A stretch of DNA of 64,000 bases from Nitrospirota bacterium (GCA_027623995.1 JAQBUF010000011.1:1-64000); one strand, 5' to 3'; shown: positions 16,262-25,633, numbered from the stretch's first letter. The notes: generated from the letters alone by a model not told the origin. Made by a program: numbers and translations.

Positions 16262-18412
16262 TTAGCTTGCCTGTGATGAGATGGTTTTTGCTGGTAAGAT
16301 AACGGTGATAGAGATATCGACCCCACTTCCAAATTTCACATCGATAAATCCTTGATGCTCTTGAATAATTTGATTCGCAATCGCTAACCCAAGCCCTTCG
16401 CTCTGAAGGGGTAGACCCGGCCTCTTCTCAATGACTGGGCTTTGGGCAAATAAGAAACCATCATCCCCTTGAAATTCTGTCAAGGGCAATCCGCCACGAG
16501 CCAGCGTCATCTCCAACTCAACCCAAGGCTCTTCTTCTGATTTCATGCGAGGTCTGGTGATCACAGTGATGGTGCCCCCGACTGGTCCTAAAATATCCAA
16601 GCTACTCATCAAGATGTTGAGGACGACCTGTTTAATTTGTTGTCGGTCTATCCACAGAGGGGGAATATTGTTGGACAAGATTTTTTCAATGACCACTGGT
16701 TTGGAGGTTGGAATGGCTTCAATAAAGTATAAACAGGATTCAATCATCTCGTTGAGTTGTTCTTGGCGAAGCTGGGGTTTGGTCTGTCGGGCATAGTCCA
16801 GAACTTCTTTGATGAGCCGTTCTATCTTAGCGACATCTTGGGCCACGACTTCGGATAATTTTCCGACATACTCCGGGTCTTGAATTTGTTTAGGGACTTG
16901 GGTGACAAAAGTTTTTATCGATCCAAGCGGGGGTTGAATCTCGTGGGCCAAGCCACCGGCCATAGACTCTAATGATCGCAATCGATCCGCGCGATGCGCT
17001 TGGGCTTGGGATTCTTTGAGCTCTTTATAGAGCATGCTGTTATCCAATGCGATGGCGGCTTCTTGTGCCAGGGTCATCAAAATTGTGAGATCTTGTTCGG
17101 AATATAAGGCATGGCCCTGACGAGACCCCAAACAACAAAATCCCACCAGGCGGTTTTTATTGGCCATGGGCAAAACAATTTCGCTTGGCAAGGAATCCCG
17201 AAGGATATTCAGGAGTTGGCTTGCCTCGTTTCGTGGATCGTACTCCAAGTCCTGCCGCATCAAACCCGTTTTTGTGGTTTGAAGAAATTGCGGGAGGAGA
17301 TGGTCAGGATCCACAGTCGCGAGACGAGGCCGTATGCCTGGCAACTTCCCAAATTCGGCGGCAAGCCGATAGGTTTTCAATTGAGGATCAAGGAGGTACA
17401 GGGTGACCGTGTTCGCTCCCATATTCTCTCCAAGGGTACGAACGATTTCGTTGGTGAGGGTGTTGACATCAAGAATCGTCACTAGAGCTTTTGAAAAGTT
17501 CGACAGCGTGGCATAGGTTTCATGTCGTTCTCGAAACAAAGCGCGCGAAATAGCTCCTTCCGTCCCCACTTTCATTTTATAGGCGCCAATCACCGTCAGT
17601 AGAAATAAGGCCAGCAGGAGAAAAGAAAATTGGACATTAATCTGATTCCAAAACACTTTTTGCATGAGGAGCAAGAGGGGATACACGGGAAGAGCAACCA
17701 GTACCATCAAGACTAAGTACGTCAGGCTTTTTTCAAACGCGAGGGAAAAGTCCATTAAACGATGTCGTAGTAATGTATACGCCACAAGGGCAACATAGAC
17801 CGTGGTGAAAATGGTGCCAAATGGTAGCAGGGGGATGTCATACCAAAGCGGAAAATTTGTGATCCCGCCGGCATACCCGATGAGGGTGGCACAGAGTAGG
17901 TAGAGATATTGGGTACGTTTTTGACCCGTCTCTCGCCTGACGGCTTGATATAATAAATAGACCGAAAGAACGGCCAGGAGCGCCCACCACACTAAAAATG
18001 GATGAAACAACCATCCTGGTCGAGGCCAAAATGAAAAGGATAGGGCCGGTTCCACGTTCGCGACAAAGGCAGATGTCGTATTCCCAATGACAAACAACAG
18101 GGCCAGAACATACGATGCTCGGAGGGTAGCTTTATAACGATCGACACGATTGAGAAGTACAAGAATATGATGCAAATATGTGACAGGAATAAAGATGGCT
18201 CCCATCATGAACATTCTCGCCATGAACAATGAGGTCTCGTGGGTCTCAGCCAATTGCCAGGCGAAATAGGCAAAGCTCCACAGTGCTACTGATAGACCAA
18301 AATATCCAAAGGTGCGATGCCGGATTTCCTTCGAGTTTCGAGAATAGACCAAGAGGGTCAAGCCTGTGGCAGCAAGACCATTGACTAATCCACTGAGGGC
18401 CCAAAACGTCAT
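16262..18412 (-). CDS. Membrane histidine-kinase-like protein (7TM-GAF-HisKA-HATPase) with degenerate catalytic boxes
   Basis: This 716-residue protein begins with seven or more membrane helices of the HisKA_7TM type (residues 1-290: LSGLVNGLAATGLTLLVYS, LWSFAYFAWQLAE, TYLHHILVLLNRVDRY). A GAF domain follows (about 300-455: TLSNFSKALVTILDVNTLTN, YSEQDLTILMTLAQEAAIAL). The H box is SMAGGLAHEIQPPLGSIKTF, with the usual Asn-Pro-Leu as Pro-Pro-Leu. The ATPase domain keeps the G2 box (EGLGLAIANQII). However, the N box has lost its second Asn (NILMSSLDI) and the G1 DxGxG is replaced by ARGGLP. ATP binding is therefore doubtful, and a pseudokinase or phosphatase-like role is possible. No response regulator is adjacent. 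Confidence 0.88.
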   Translation of the reverse strand: MTFWALSGLVNGLAATGLTLLVYSRNSKEIRHRTFGYFGLSVALWSFAYFAWQLAETHETSLFMARMFMMGAIFIPVTYLHHILVLLNRVDRYKATLRASYVLALLFVIGNTTSAFVANVEPALSFSFWPRPGWLFHPFLVWWALLAVLSVYLLYQAVRRETGQKRTQYLYLLCATLIGYAGGITNFPLWYDIPLLPFGTIFTTVYVALVAYTLLRHRLMDFSLAFEKSLTYLVLMVLVALPVYPLLLLMQKVFWNQINVQFSFLLLALFLLTVIGAYKMKVGTEGAISRALFRERHETYATLSNFSKALVTILDVNTLTNEIVRTLGENMGANTVTLYLLDPQLKTYRLAAEFGKLPGIRPRLATVDPDHLLPQFLQTTKTGLMRQDLEYDPRNEASQLLNILRDSLPSEIVLPMANKNRLVGFCCLGSRQGHALYSEQDLTILMTLAQEAAIALDNSMLYKELKESQAQAHRADRLRSLESMAGGLAHEIQPPLGSIKTFVTQVPKQIQDPEYVGKLSEVVAQDVAKIERLIKEVLDYARQTKPQLRQEQLNEMIESCLYFIEAIPTSKPVVIEKILSNNIPPLWIDRQQIKQVVLNILMSSLDILGPVGGTITVITRPRMKSEEEPWVELEMTLARGGLPLTEFQGDDGFLFAQSPVIEKRPGLPLQSEGLGLAIANQIIQEHQGFIDVKFGSGVDISITVILPAKTISSQAS

Positions 18413-18510
18413 AAGAATACGTGGGTAGGAGCCAGCTTCTGGCTATTAATAAATAGAGGAAGGATGCGTCTGGGAGAGTAATCGAAATTGGAACGACATG
18501 CAAAGGGTAA

Positions 18511-18556
18511 TCTCCAGCAAACCCTGATTCGGTCTGCTGGAGACTATTTTTTATTA
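18511..18556. terminator. Hairpin between the fusion gene and the histidine kinase
   Basis: TCTCCAGCAAACC (18511-18523) pairs with GGTCTGCTGGAGA (18531-18543). On the plus strand it is followed by CTATTTTTTATT. Both flanking genes are on the minus strand, on which the hairpin follows the fusion gene's stop but lacks a strong U tract, so it may act as a weak or two-way terminator. Confidence 0.5.
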
Positions 18557-18569
18557 TGACCTCGATGTC

Positions 18570-20813
18570 TTATGCCGCAATCAACGAGTCTGGCGTCAAG
18601 GGGAGAGCGGCCAGCTCATTGGAAGGCAATGCCAGTTTCTCCACAATTCCAATGTAGGCTTGGTTCCCAAACGTCGGAAACACTTTGGGGTTATCCGCTC
18701 CGCAGCCTTGCAAAACTTGAAGAAACTCATCTTGTGAATAAAATTGAAATGCCCCTTCACTCTCCCCTTGGCGAATATGACTTGAATTATTCAGGACTTC
18801 TCGGGCTTCATGAATGGCGGAAGTTGTTGTCGTCCGGTCTACAAAGTTTCGATAAATTTGCGTTAAGTCAGAACATGGCTTGAGATTGGTTAAGACCATT
18901 TTTCCACCAGGAGCCAACACTCTCAATAATTCCCGAATGGTGGCGGCTGGATCCCGTAAATAGCCAATCACTAAATTACTCATGATTCGATCAAAGTTGC
19001 CATCTTTAAACGGCAATGGTTTGTTTAAATCAAGGCGATAAAAATTTGGCGTGAGCAGTGTGGAGGGATTCTGGCAATGAGAATATTCTTCATCCGCATC
19101 CCGCAGCACCTGACTGAGATGGGATTTGGCTTGCGTCAGCGCCGTCTCGACAAAATCAACTCCAGTATAGTGAATGGGGCTCACGGATTGATGTGGTGCC
19201 TGCTGACGTCGAGTCCATTCCTTGGCAAAGAGAAATGATCCAAAGTGACCATTCCCACAGCCAGCATCCAGTAATCGATCTCCAGGCGACACCGGCCCCA
19301 AGAGATGATAAATATGATCCAATGCCGCCAGGTAATCATGGCTATTGGCAATATAATGAAAGTTGGATAAATAGTGATTCCAAAAATCGACATGATCGGC
19401 TTCATGTTGAAATCGACGAGTTTGATTTCTTTCTCGCTCAATTCGAGTTTGAAGACCAATGTCTTTTCGTGAGGGTTCCATGAGTTCGTGCGTTTCTGGA
19501 TGCCCGACCAATTGCTCCTGACAGGCAAAGACAATTTGACGGTAGACGGCCCGCGCCCTTCGTGGATTTTCTTGCAGCCGATGCAACCCTTCAGGAATGC
19601 TAAATGATCGGCTTTGGGGTGAAGGAAAAGATTCCATGACTTGCTGATGCGATTCTTGGTTGACCCAGGCATCTTCTTCTGGTGCAAACCATATCACCGG
19701 GGTCTGAATGCCTTGAGCATCTTCAATGGTGGACGATAACTCACTAAATCCTTCATCCACGGTGTCTCGTAAAAATACATTTCCATCGACATTGAATCCC
19801 AAGACATTGGTGATCCCTCGACCATTGCCGTTGAGGTAATCCCCGATTAAATCTTCTTGATGGACGGCCGCCAATGTGGCACGCACATCGACGATCCCGC
19901 TAATGACAATGAGTTGGTCTACCTGGGTTCCCTGGCTGAGCGCTTTTAACGCGACGCGACCTGCCAAACTTGTCGCCACCAACCCAATCCGGCTGTGCAT
20001 CCAATTATGTTTGGCAAAATCAATCATGGCATTCATGTCGAGCTTCATATTGGTGAGACTGGTGTGCTCATGGTCGCCTTCACTCTCACCGACATGACTC
20101 GTATGATCGTACCGCAATACGTGAAAACCATTGCACGCTAAGTAATAGGCAAGCGTAATGTATTCACGTTTCGTCTCTCCGTACCCTGGAGTGAGAACCA
20201 CCACAGGCGCGTGAGGCTCTATCCCTTCACGGTGATCAAGGTATCCCAAAATTTTCTTCCCGGAAGGGTTTAGGCATTGAATGACTGTGCTGAGCAATTT
20301 TGGTTGTGAGGCTTTAGATAATTCCGGCAAATCTAGATTAGTAGGAGGTATTAGAAAGGACTTCGCGATATGTTCATGTCTCTCCTCACCCGCGGACTCC
20401 GTCAGGAATGAAAGTTCAATGTGAGGAAAGGGTGTTGGTCCACTCAATGTTTTCACTAAACCCTTTAATTTAAACGCTGTCATTTCATCGAGATCTGGCC
20501 ATGTCACCTGGATTTGCATGTGTCCTAATACGTTTTCACTCTCTTGTTGCTTTGTGTTTCCAATTGTGACGCCCGCAACCTTTCCCTTAATTTCCAAGAT
20601 GGAGTGTTGACTCGATAACGTAAACTTCACCCCTTGTGACGGTGTCACGGGAATAAATCCTTCTACATTCATGAATAGGCCATGGTTCGTTAATGACATA
20701 ATCGTGGCTTCCCAAGTGGCACCGTGTACATCCAATGTGATTCGGTGGCCTAATGTCTCCAAGTGAGAATTTTCGAAATTATTGACTGTTGTGGATGAAT
20801 CATGAGGTAACAT
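18570..20813 (-). CDS. Three-part fusion: PilZ-like domain, LuxD-like acyl hydrolase/transferase, SAM methyltransferase
   Basis: This protein has 747 residues. Residues 1-125 look like a PilZ-type beta barrel (HRITLDVHGATWEATIMSL, TNHGLFMNVEGFIP), although the c-di-GMP-binding RxxxR and DxSxxG motifs are not clean. Residues 165-440 form an alpha/beta hydrolase like LuxD, the acyl-ACP thioesterase/transferase of the lux operon: APVVVLTPGYGETKREYI, RYDHTSHVGESEGDHE, nucleophile VATSLAGRVALKAL, acid region EEDAWVNQES, and histidine in GLHRLQENPRRARAVYRQI. Residues 510-700 form a class I methyltransferase (LLDAGCGNGHFGSFLF, YTGVDFVETALTQA, FDRIMSNLVIGYL, VLAPGGKMVLTNLKP). Inferred role: release or transfer of an acyl group coupled to methylation, possibly gated by a second messenger. 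It stands alone in its own transcription unit. Confidence 0.8.
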   Translation of the reverse strand: MLPHDSSTTVNNFENSHLETLGHRITLDVHGATWEATIMSLTNHGLFMNVEGFIPVTPSQGVKFTLSSQHSILEIKGKVAGVTIGNTKQQESENVLGHMQIQVTWPDLDEMTAFKLKGLVKTLSGPTPFPHIELSFLTESAGEERHEHIAKSFLIPPTNLDLPELSKASQPKLLSTVIQCLNPSGKKILGYLDHREGIEPHAPVVVLTPGYGETKREYITLAYYLACNGFHVLRYDHTSHVGESEGDHEHTSLTNMKLDMNAMIDFAKHNWMHSRIGLVATSLAGRVALKALSQGTQVDQLIVISGIVDVRATLAAVHQEDLIGDYLNGNGRGITNVLGFNVDGNVFLRDTVDEGFSELSSTIEDAQGIQTPVIWFAPEEDAWVNQESHQQVMESFPSPQSRSFSIPEGLHRLQENPRRARAVYRQIVFACQEQLVGHPETHELMEPSRKDIGLQTRIERERNQTRRFQHEADHVDFWNHYLSNFHYIANSHDYLAALDHIYHLLGPVSPGDRLLDAGCGNGHFGSFLFAKEWTRRQQAPHQSVSPIHYTGVDFVETALTQAKSHLSQVLRDADEEYSHCQNPSTLLTPNFYRLDLNKPLPFKDGNFDRIMSNLVIGYLRDPAATIRELLRVLAPGGKMVLTNLKPCSDLTQIYRNFVDRTTTTSAIHEAREVLNNSSHIRQGESEGAFQFYSQDEFLQVLQGCGADNPKVFPTFGNQAYIGIVEKLALPSNELAALPLTPDSLIAA

Positions 20814-21253
20814 TGGTGAATCCTTTCTTTAATGAGTGCCCATCCTGAAAAAGTTCAAAAAATAAGGAGCTCATTAAATACCTAGTTAAATTTACGTAAG
20901 TTTTGGTGTAGACTTTTCCCATTGCCTGGTTTGACAGGCACAAATAAAAAGACAGCCCATTCAGTTTTTATTGTGTTTTTTAGAACTTACGGAGCGCGTA
21001 TTCCCATGATGTTCCTCCTACATTCAGTTGCTTGAGATCGGTAAGAATTGCCTATCGTTAGTTGGTATTTTGCATCTCGCATGCCATGACGTTTGAGATG
21101 GTGATGTGCCTGAAATCTTGAAGCCGCATGAAAGAAAGGGAGGAAAAACAGGAGGTTGGAAATGTCAGGCCGTAAGGAAGATATAATCCCCAAACGTCCC
21201 TGTTTGGAATCTTGACACTCTCTCGTCAGAAACCCTGACAGTTGGACATTTTA
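20814..21253. other. Divergent intergenic region without a gene
   Basis: This 440 bp lies between the divergent fusion gene (minus) and EF-G-like gene (plus). It is AT-rich near 20870-20990 (CAAATAAAAAGACAG, TTTTTATTGTGTTTTTTAG). A 68-codon minus-strand frame at 20987-21193 has no convincing protein features. The inverted pair GTCAGAAACCCTGACAG near 21224-21240 could be an operator for the promoter that follows. Confidence 0.5.
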
Positions 21254-21283
21254 TTGACACTGTTGGGAAACCAAGCCTAGAAT
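21254..21283 (+). promoter_or_regulatory. Sigma-70-type promoter of the EF-G-like gene
   Basis: A -35 TTGACA at 21254-21259 and a -10 TAGAAT at 21278-21283 are separated by 18 bp. Transcription would start near 21290, which rules out the upstream ATG at 21282 and supports ATG 21309 (after AGGGGGACACC) as the start. A small CTGACAG inverted repeat lies just upstream. Confidence 0.7.
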
Positions 21284-21308
21284 GTGTTCATTCAAAAAGG
21301 GGGACACC

Positions 21309-23405
21309 ATGACGCAACTGACGATCAACACCATTAGGAATGTTGTTTTGGCATCGTATGCGGGAGCGGGAAAAACCTCTTTAGCTGAAGCGATGGCGTT
21401 TTCAGCTGGTGGGATTCCATCAATGGGGTCCACAGCCACCGGCAACACCATCGCTGATTTTGAACCAGAAGAGGTTCACCACCATCACTCAATGAGTACC
21501 GCCCTTCTTCAATTTTCCTTAAAAGACACGTCTTTCAGTATTCTCGATACCCCTGGGTCTTTTGATTTTTTTGCGGACACGCGATGTGCCATTCATGTGG
21601 CGGATGGTGCGGTACTGGTTATTGGGGCCACTGGACTCCGCTCTGAAGTCGAGCGGGTATGGGATGTGATGCTAGAGCGGAAACTACCGAGTCTAATATT
21701 TATCAATGAACTTGATAAAGAACACACGAATTTTGAAGCGACGCTGGAAGACATTTCAAAAACCTTAGAAATAAGCTGCATTCCCATTGCCCTTCCACTT
21801 GGTCAAGAGGCGGAACTTGAAGGCGTGGTTGATCTTCTTAGGCAAAAAGTCATCATTCCCATTCCCAAGAGCCATAAACTCCAGGAACATGACATGCCTG
21901 CAGAGTTGCTTGGGAAGGTTGAGGACGCTCGGAAAAAGTTAATGGAATGCGCGGCGGAGGGTAGTGATGCGTTGCTGGAAAAGTATCTAGGGGAGGGGGA
22001 TCTCTCGACAGAGGAGATCCTTCAAGGCTTGGCCTTGGCGACTCGCAATCGCTCGTGCGTTCCTGTGGTATGTGGAGCAGCCACAAAAAATATTGGCACT
22101 ACTCTTTTGATGGAAGCCATCATTCAATTACTGCCATCTCCCAATGAACGGGCTGATGATTTTCCCATGACTGGTCACAATCCACACACTGGAGAAGACG
22201 AAGCGATCCTCATGACAGAAGAATCTCCATTTTCGGCATATGTGTTTAAAACTGCGATTGATCCCTTCATGGGACGCCTGACCTATCTGAAAGTGCACTC
22301 TGGGGCACTTGAGGCGGATGCCCATTTTTTTAACCCGATTCGAAACGCCAAGGAAAAAGGCGGACACCTGTACCACTTGCTTGGCAAAAAGGCCACACAG
22401 GTCGGGAAGGTATCCGCTGGCGAAATTGTGGCTATTGGCAAACTTAAAGACACTCAGACGGGTGATACCCTGTGTGCTGATAAACATCCCTTGATTCTGC
22501 CAGGTGTGAAATTTACTCGGCCCGTCATGTCGTTTGCGTTGGAGACCAAGGCCAAAGCCGATATTGATAAAGTCAGTCTGGGCCTGCATAAACTTGTCGA
22601 AGAAGATCCATCCCTAGAATTTATTCGCAACGATGAAACGAAGGAAATGTTACTGAGTGGGGTCGGCCAAACCCATATCGAAATGGCGTTGGAAAAACTT
22701 CACCGGAAATATGGAGTGGATGTCAATCTTCATCTCCCAAAGGTTGCCTATCGAGAAACGATTCACACCATGGCGCAAGCCCAGGGAAAATACAAAAAAC
22801 AAACAGGCGGTCACGGCCAATATGGGGATTGCTGGTTACAGCTCGATCCTTTGCCCAAAGGGAGTGGATTGGAATTCGTCAATAAAATCGTTGGTGGGGC
22901 GATTCCTCGAAATTTTATCCCCGCAGTTGAAAAAGGGGTTGTGGAGGCCATGCATGAAGGTATTTTGGCGGGATACCCTGTGGTGGACATTAGGGTATCG
23001 GTCTATGATGGATCACATCACCCCGTAGATTCTTCAGAAATGGCCTTTAAGATGGCCGGATCCATGGGTTTTAAAAAAGCTATGGAATCGGCAAATCCTA
23101 TACTTCTGGAACCTATAATGCTGGTTGAGGTTTTAGCGCCAGACGATATGGTGGGCGCGGTGATTGGAGATTTAAATAGTCGGCGTGGACGAATATTGGG
23201 AATGGACGTCAAAGGCCATAACCAAGTGGTCAAAGCCATGGTTCCGCTGGCGGAGATACTAAAGTATGCTCCTGCGCTTACGTCAATTACCGCCGGCAAG
23301 GGATCGTATGTGATGGAATTTTATGGTTATGAACCAGCCCCACGAGAAGTCATGACAAAAGTGATTGAAGAACACAAGGCTATGAAGCAGGCTGTGGCGA
23401 GTTAA
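21309..23405 (+). CDS. Elongation factor G-like GTPase (EF-G paralogue)
   Basis: This 698-residue translational GTPase has all EF-G domains. The G domain carries P-loop ASYAGAGKTSLAEAM, switch-region HHHHSMSTAL, FSILDTPGSFDF, and INELDKEH in place of the canonical NKxD, so Lys has become Glu. Domain II includes AYVFKTAIDPFMGRLTYLKV. Domains III-V show GVGQTHIEMALEKL, the domain IV start KYKKQTGGHGQYGDCWLQ, and GAVIGDLNSRRGRILGM. Its divergence from housekeeping EF-G (TAGAGKTSL variants, HHxxSM in switch I) matches the 'EF-G-like' or FusA2 class, whose task may be stress translation or ribosome recycling. The start is chosen from the promoter and AGGGGG ribosome-binding site. Repeat C copy 1 lies directly downstream. 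Confidence 0.9.
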   Translation: MTQLTINTIRNVVLASYAGAGKTSLAEAMAFSAGGIPSMGSTATGNTIADFEPEEVHHHHSMSTALLQFSLKDTSFSILDTPGSFDFFADTRCAIHVADGAVLVIGATGLRSEVERVWDVMLERKLPSLIFINELDKEHTNFEATLEDISKTLEISCIPIALPLGQEAELEGVVDLLRQKVIIPIPKSHKLQEHDMPAELLGKVEDARKKLMECAAEGSDALLEKYLGEGDLSTEEILQGLALATRNRSCVPVVCGAATKNIGTTLLMEAIIQLLPSPNERADDFPMTGHNPHTGEDEAILMTEESPFSAYVFKTAIDPFMGRLTYLKVHSGALEADAHFFNPIRNAKEKGGHLYHLLGKKATQVGKVSAGEIVAIGKLKDTQTGDTLCADKHPLILPGVKFTRPVMSFALETKAKADIDKVSLGLHKLVEEDPSLEFIRNDETKEMLLSGVGQTHIEMALEKLHRKYGVDVNLHLPKVAYRETIHTMAQAQGKYKKQTGGHGQYGDCWLQLDPLPKGSGLEFVNKIVGGAIPRNFIPAVEKGVVEAMHEGILAGYPVVDIRVSVYDGSHHPVDSSEMAFKMAGSMGFKKAMESANPILLEPIMLVEVLAPDDMVGAVIGDLNSRRGRILGMDVKGHNQVVKAMVPLAEILKYAPALTSITAGKGSYVMEFYGYEPAPREVMTKVIEEHKAMKQAVAS

Positions 23406-23491
23406 TCGTGATGCGGAATGCGTGATGGGTCAAGAGGCGAAAAACCATAATGACTTTTTTGCTTCACGTCTTACGCATTACGCGTTACGTC
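23406..23491. repeat. Imperfect palindromic repeat family C, copy 1
   Basis: GTGATGCGGAATGCGTGATG is mirrored by CTTACGCATTACGCGTTACG around a loop with a T-rich TGACTTTTTTGC. It separates the converging EF-G-like and htrA genes and may terminate both. The second copy is at 46096-46179. Confidence 0.7.
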
Positions 23492-23495
23492 AAAT

Positions 23496-24923
23496 TTAGC
23501 TTTCAGGTTTTAACACGACAAAGAACGCACGTCCTTCCCGGAGAATGCGAAGGAGCACGGTTTCTCCTGGGCGAATTGCTTCAAGTGCGTCGCGAAAATG
23601 TGAGAGTGTGGGAACTTCCACACGGTTCACTTCTTTAATGACATCCCCTTCTCGCACCCCCTCAGAATAGGCAATGCTCTGCCGGCCAACCTTAGTCACC
23701 AGAATCCCTTCCCGATCTTCGATTTTAAAGTTTTCGGCTAAATCATCAGTGATAGGGGAGACATCAATTCCCAAATCGATACCGTTTTGCATGGGAGGAA
23801 GTGATGTGACCATGGGTTTTTCTTTCTTGACTCCTAAGAAAACTGGCAAGGTCAATGATTGTCCATCACGAATAATCTGCACTTGAACTTCTTCTCCTGG
23901 CCCAAACCCAGCCACCACACGTGATAATTGATTGGGGGACTCTAAGCGTTCCCCGCCAACACTGGTAATAATATCTCCTGGTTTAATGCCTGCCACATCA
24001 GCCGGATTTCCCTCAAACACTTCGTTCACAAGAATGCCCTTACCATCTTTGACTCCAAATTTTTCACCAAGTTTTGGGGTTAAGGGTTGGATGCCAACGC
24101 CTAACCAACCTCGAATGACTTTTCCGCCAGTTTTCAACTGTGTGACCACTTGGTTGGCCATGTTGGAGGGGATCGCAAATCCAATGCCCTGAGCAAAGTT
24201 AATGATCGCCGTATTGATCCCAATAACTTCACCTTTTAGATTAAATAATGGCCCGCCAGAATTTCCTGGATTGATCGATGCATCAGTCTGAATAAAGTTC
24301 TCGTATCGGGAGAGATTCATATTTTCCCGGCCTATACCGCTAACGACTCCTAAAGTTAACGTTTGGTCTAATCCAAATGGATTTCCAATGGCTAACACCC
24401 AATGCCCAACTTTCACGGTCTTCGAATCACCGAATTTGGCTACGGGTAGCTTTCGATCCACTTGAACTCTGAGTAAGGCGAGGTCCGTATCAGGATCACG
24501 ACCAATAACCTCAGCAATCAGGATTGTTCCATCCGAAAGCCGTATTTCTGCCTCGATGCCTCCACCGATCACGTGATTATTCGTCACGATATAGCCATCC
24601 TCATGGATGATGACTCCAGACCCAGACCCAGGAGTTTTTGGTCTATTTTGTTGGGAAAGGTTTTTCGATTGCCCTAAGGTACGAGTGGTGGAAACATTCA
24701 CGACGGTGGGAGACACATTTTCGGCCAGAGTTGAAATGGCCGTTTGTATATCCTCTAATACTTGCATTCCTCGTGAGGATGAAAGAGCCGAAGATCCCGA
24801 GGCCAGTGATTCAGAAACAACAAGGATTTGGCCAAAACATGAAAGAATACACAAGCCCAAAAACATTGAAGTATGAAATAGGGAATTTTTTAAAGCGAGA
24901 AAAGAAAGATATGGAGGAGACAT
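23496..24923 (-). CDS. HtrA/Do-family periplasmic serine protease
   Basis: This 475-residue protein has an N-terminal hydrophobic export segment (FHTSMFLGLCILSCFGQILV). The trypsin-like domain has His in VTNNHVIGGG, Asp in RDPDTDLALLRVQ and Ser in ASINPGNSGGPLFNLKGE. Two PDZ domains follow (about residues 265-360, GWLGVGIQPLTPKLGEKFG and DVAGIKPGDIITSVGGERL; and 375-475, DREGILVTKVGRQSIAYSEG). The family degrades or refolds damaged envelope proteins. The gene is last in the minus-strand envelope run and 87 bp from plsY. A second HtrA is encoded at 33837-35357. ATG 24923 follows AGGAGA. Confidence 0.94.
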   Translation of the reverse strand: MSPPYLSFLALKNSLFHTSMFLGLCILSCFGQILVVSESLASGSSALSSSRGMQVLEDIQTAISTLAENVSPTVVNVSTTRTLGQSKNLSQQNRPKTPGSGSGVIIHEDGYIVTNNHVIGGGIEAEIRLSDGTILIAEVIGRDPDTDLALLRVQVDRKLPVAKFGDSKTVKVGHWVLAIGNPFGLDQTLTLGVVSGIGRENMNLSRYENFIQTDASINPGNSGGPLFNLKGEVIGINTAIINFAQGIGFAIPSNMANQVVTQLKTGGKVIRGWLGVGIQPLTPKLGEKFGVKDGKGILVNEVFEGNPADVAGIKPGDIITSVGGERLESPNQLSRVVAGFGPGEEVQVQIIRDGQSLTLPVFLGVKKEKPMVTSLPPMQNGIDLGIDVSPITDDLAENFKIEDREGILVTKVGRQSIAYSEGVREGDVIKEVNRVEVPTLSHFRDALEAIRPGETVLLRILREGRAFFVVLKPES

Positions 24924-25010
24924 AAAGTCACCATACTAGGGCAGAAGTGCCTAAACAAGGAAAGTTTGAATATTTATAATGTCGCATAACAAGTATTATG
25001 TTAAATTATG

Positions 25011-25616
25011 CTATTTACCGAAAGAACCAATGCGTGATTCAGTTCCTTTAATAAGACGATCAATATTGCCTTTATGTGTAAGGAAAATTATGCCGCTTAA
25101 TAAAAGAGAAAAACATAAAAATTCAAACGAACCATCGTACACAAACCCCAAGAATGGAAATACTCCAAAGGAAAGCAATGCACCACCAGATGAATATTTA
25201 AAAATCCATACGGTGGCCAGCCAAAGACTCACCATCAACAGACCAAGTCCAATATGAAATCCTAAGATCGCCCCAAGCCCTGTCGCGACCCCTTTTCCGC
25301 CTTGAAACTTAAGGAACACTGGAAAAATGTGTCCGATCACTACGGCTAATAAGGATATGAGTCCCCATAGGTTTTGAGAGTAGAATGTGATAGCGACCCA
25401 CCCAATCACCCAACCTTTTCCTAAATCTCCAAGTAATGTGAGTGCAGCAACTTTTTTTCCTGAAATTCGTAATACATTGGTGGACCCAATATTTCCGCTT
25501 CCAGCCTTTCGGGGGTCTTGGGCTCCACATAATCGAGAGACCATTAAACCAAAGGGAATTGAACCAAGAAGATAGGCTAAAAAGGAAAAAATAAGGCCGT
25601 TAAGGTCAAAGGCCAT
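25011..25616 (-). CDS. plsY: Glycerol-3-phosphate acyltransferase PlsY
   Basis: PlsY acylates glycerol-3-phosphate from acyl-phosphate, the first step of phospholipid synthesis in most bacteria. This 201-residue inner-membrane protein shows the conserved cytosolic loops LLGSIPFGLMVSRLCG, DPRKAGSGNIGSTNVLR, GHIFPVFLKFQGGKGVATG (acyl-phosphate loop) and a last helix pair ending LLSGIIFLTHKGNIDRLIKG. Length and order of the loops fit the family. It lies directly after pgsA on the same strand, so two phospholipid enzymes are paired. Confidence 0.95.
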   Translation of the reverse strand: MAFDLNGLIFSFLAYLLGSIPFGLMVSRLCGAQDPRKAGSGNIGSTNVLRISGKKVAALTLLGDLGKGWVIGWVAITFYSQNLWGLISLLAVVIGHIFPVFLKFQGGKGVATGLGAILGFHIGLGLLMVSLWLATVWIFKYSSGGALLSFGVFPFLGFVYDGSFEFLCFSLLLSGIIFLTHKGNIDRLIKGTESRIGSFGK

Positions 25617-25633
25617 AGTGAATCTAGTGAGGA

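Noticed and set aside
20987-21193. 68-codon minus-strand frame in the divergent region before the EF-G-like gene
   Set aside because: It has no recognisable family and a weak start, and it overlaps a region with regulatory signals for both neighbours.
24607-24925. Long plus-strand frames opposite htrA
   Set aside because: The antisense frame is explained by codon usage of the protease gene. It has no homology features.
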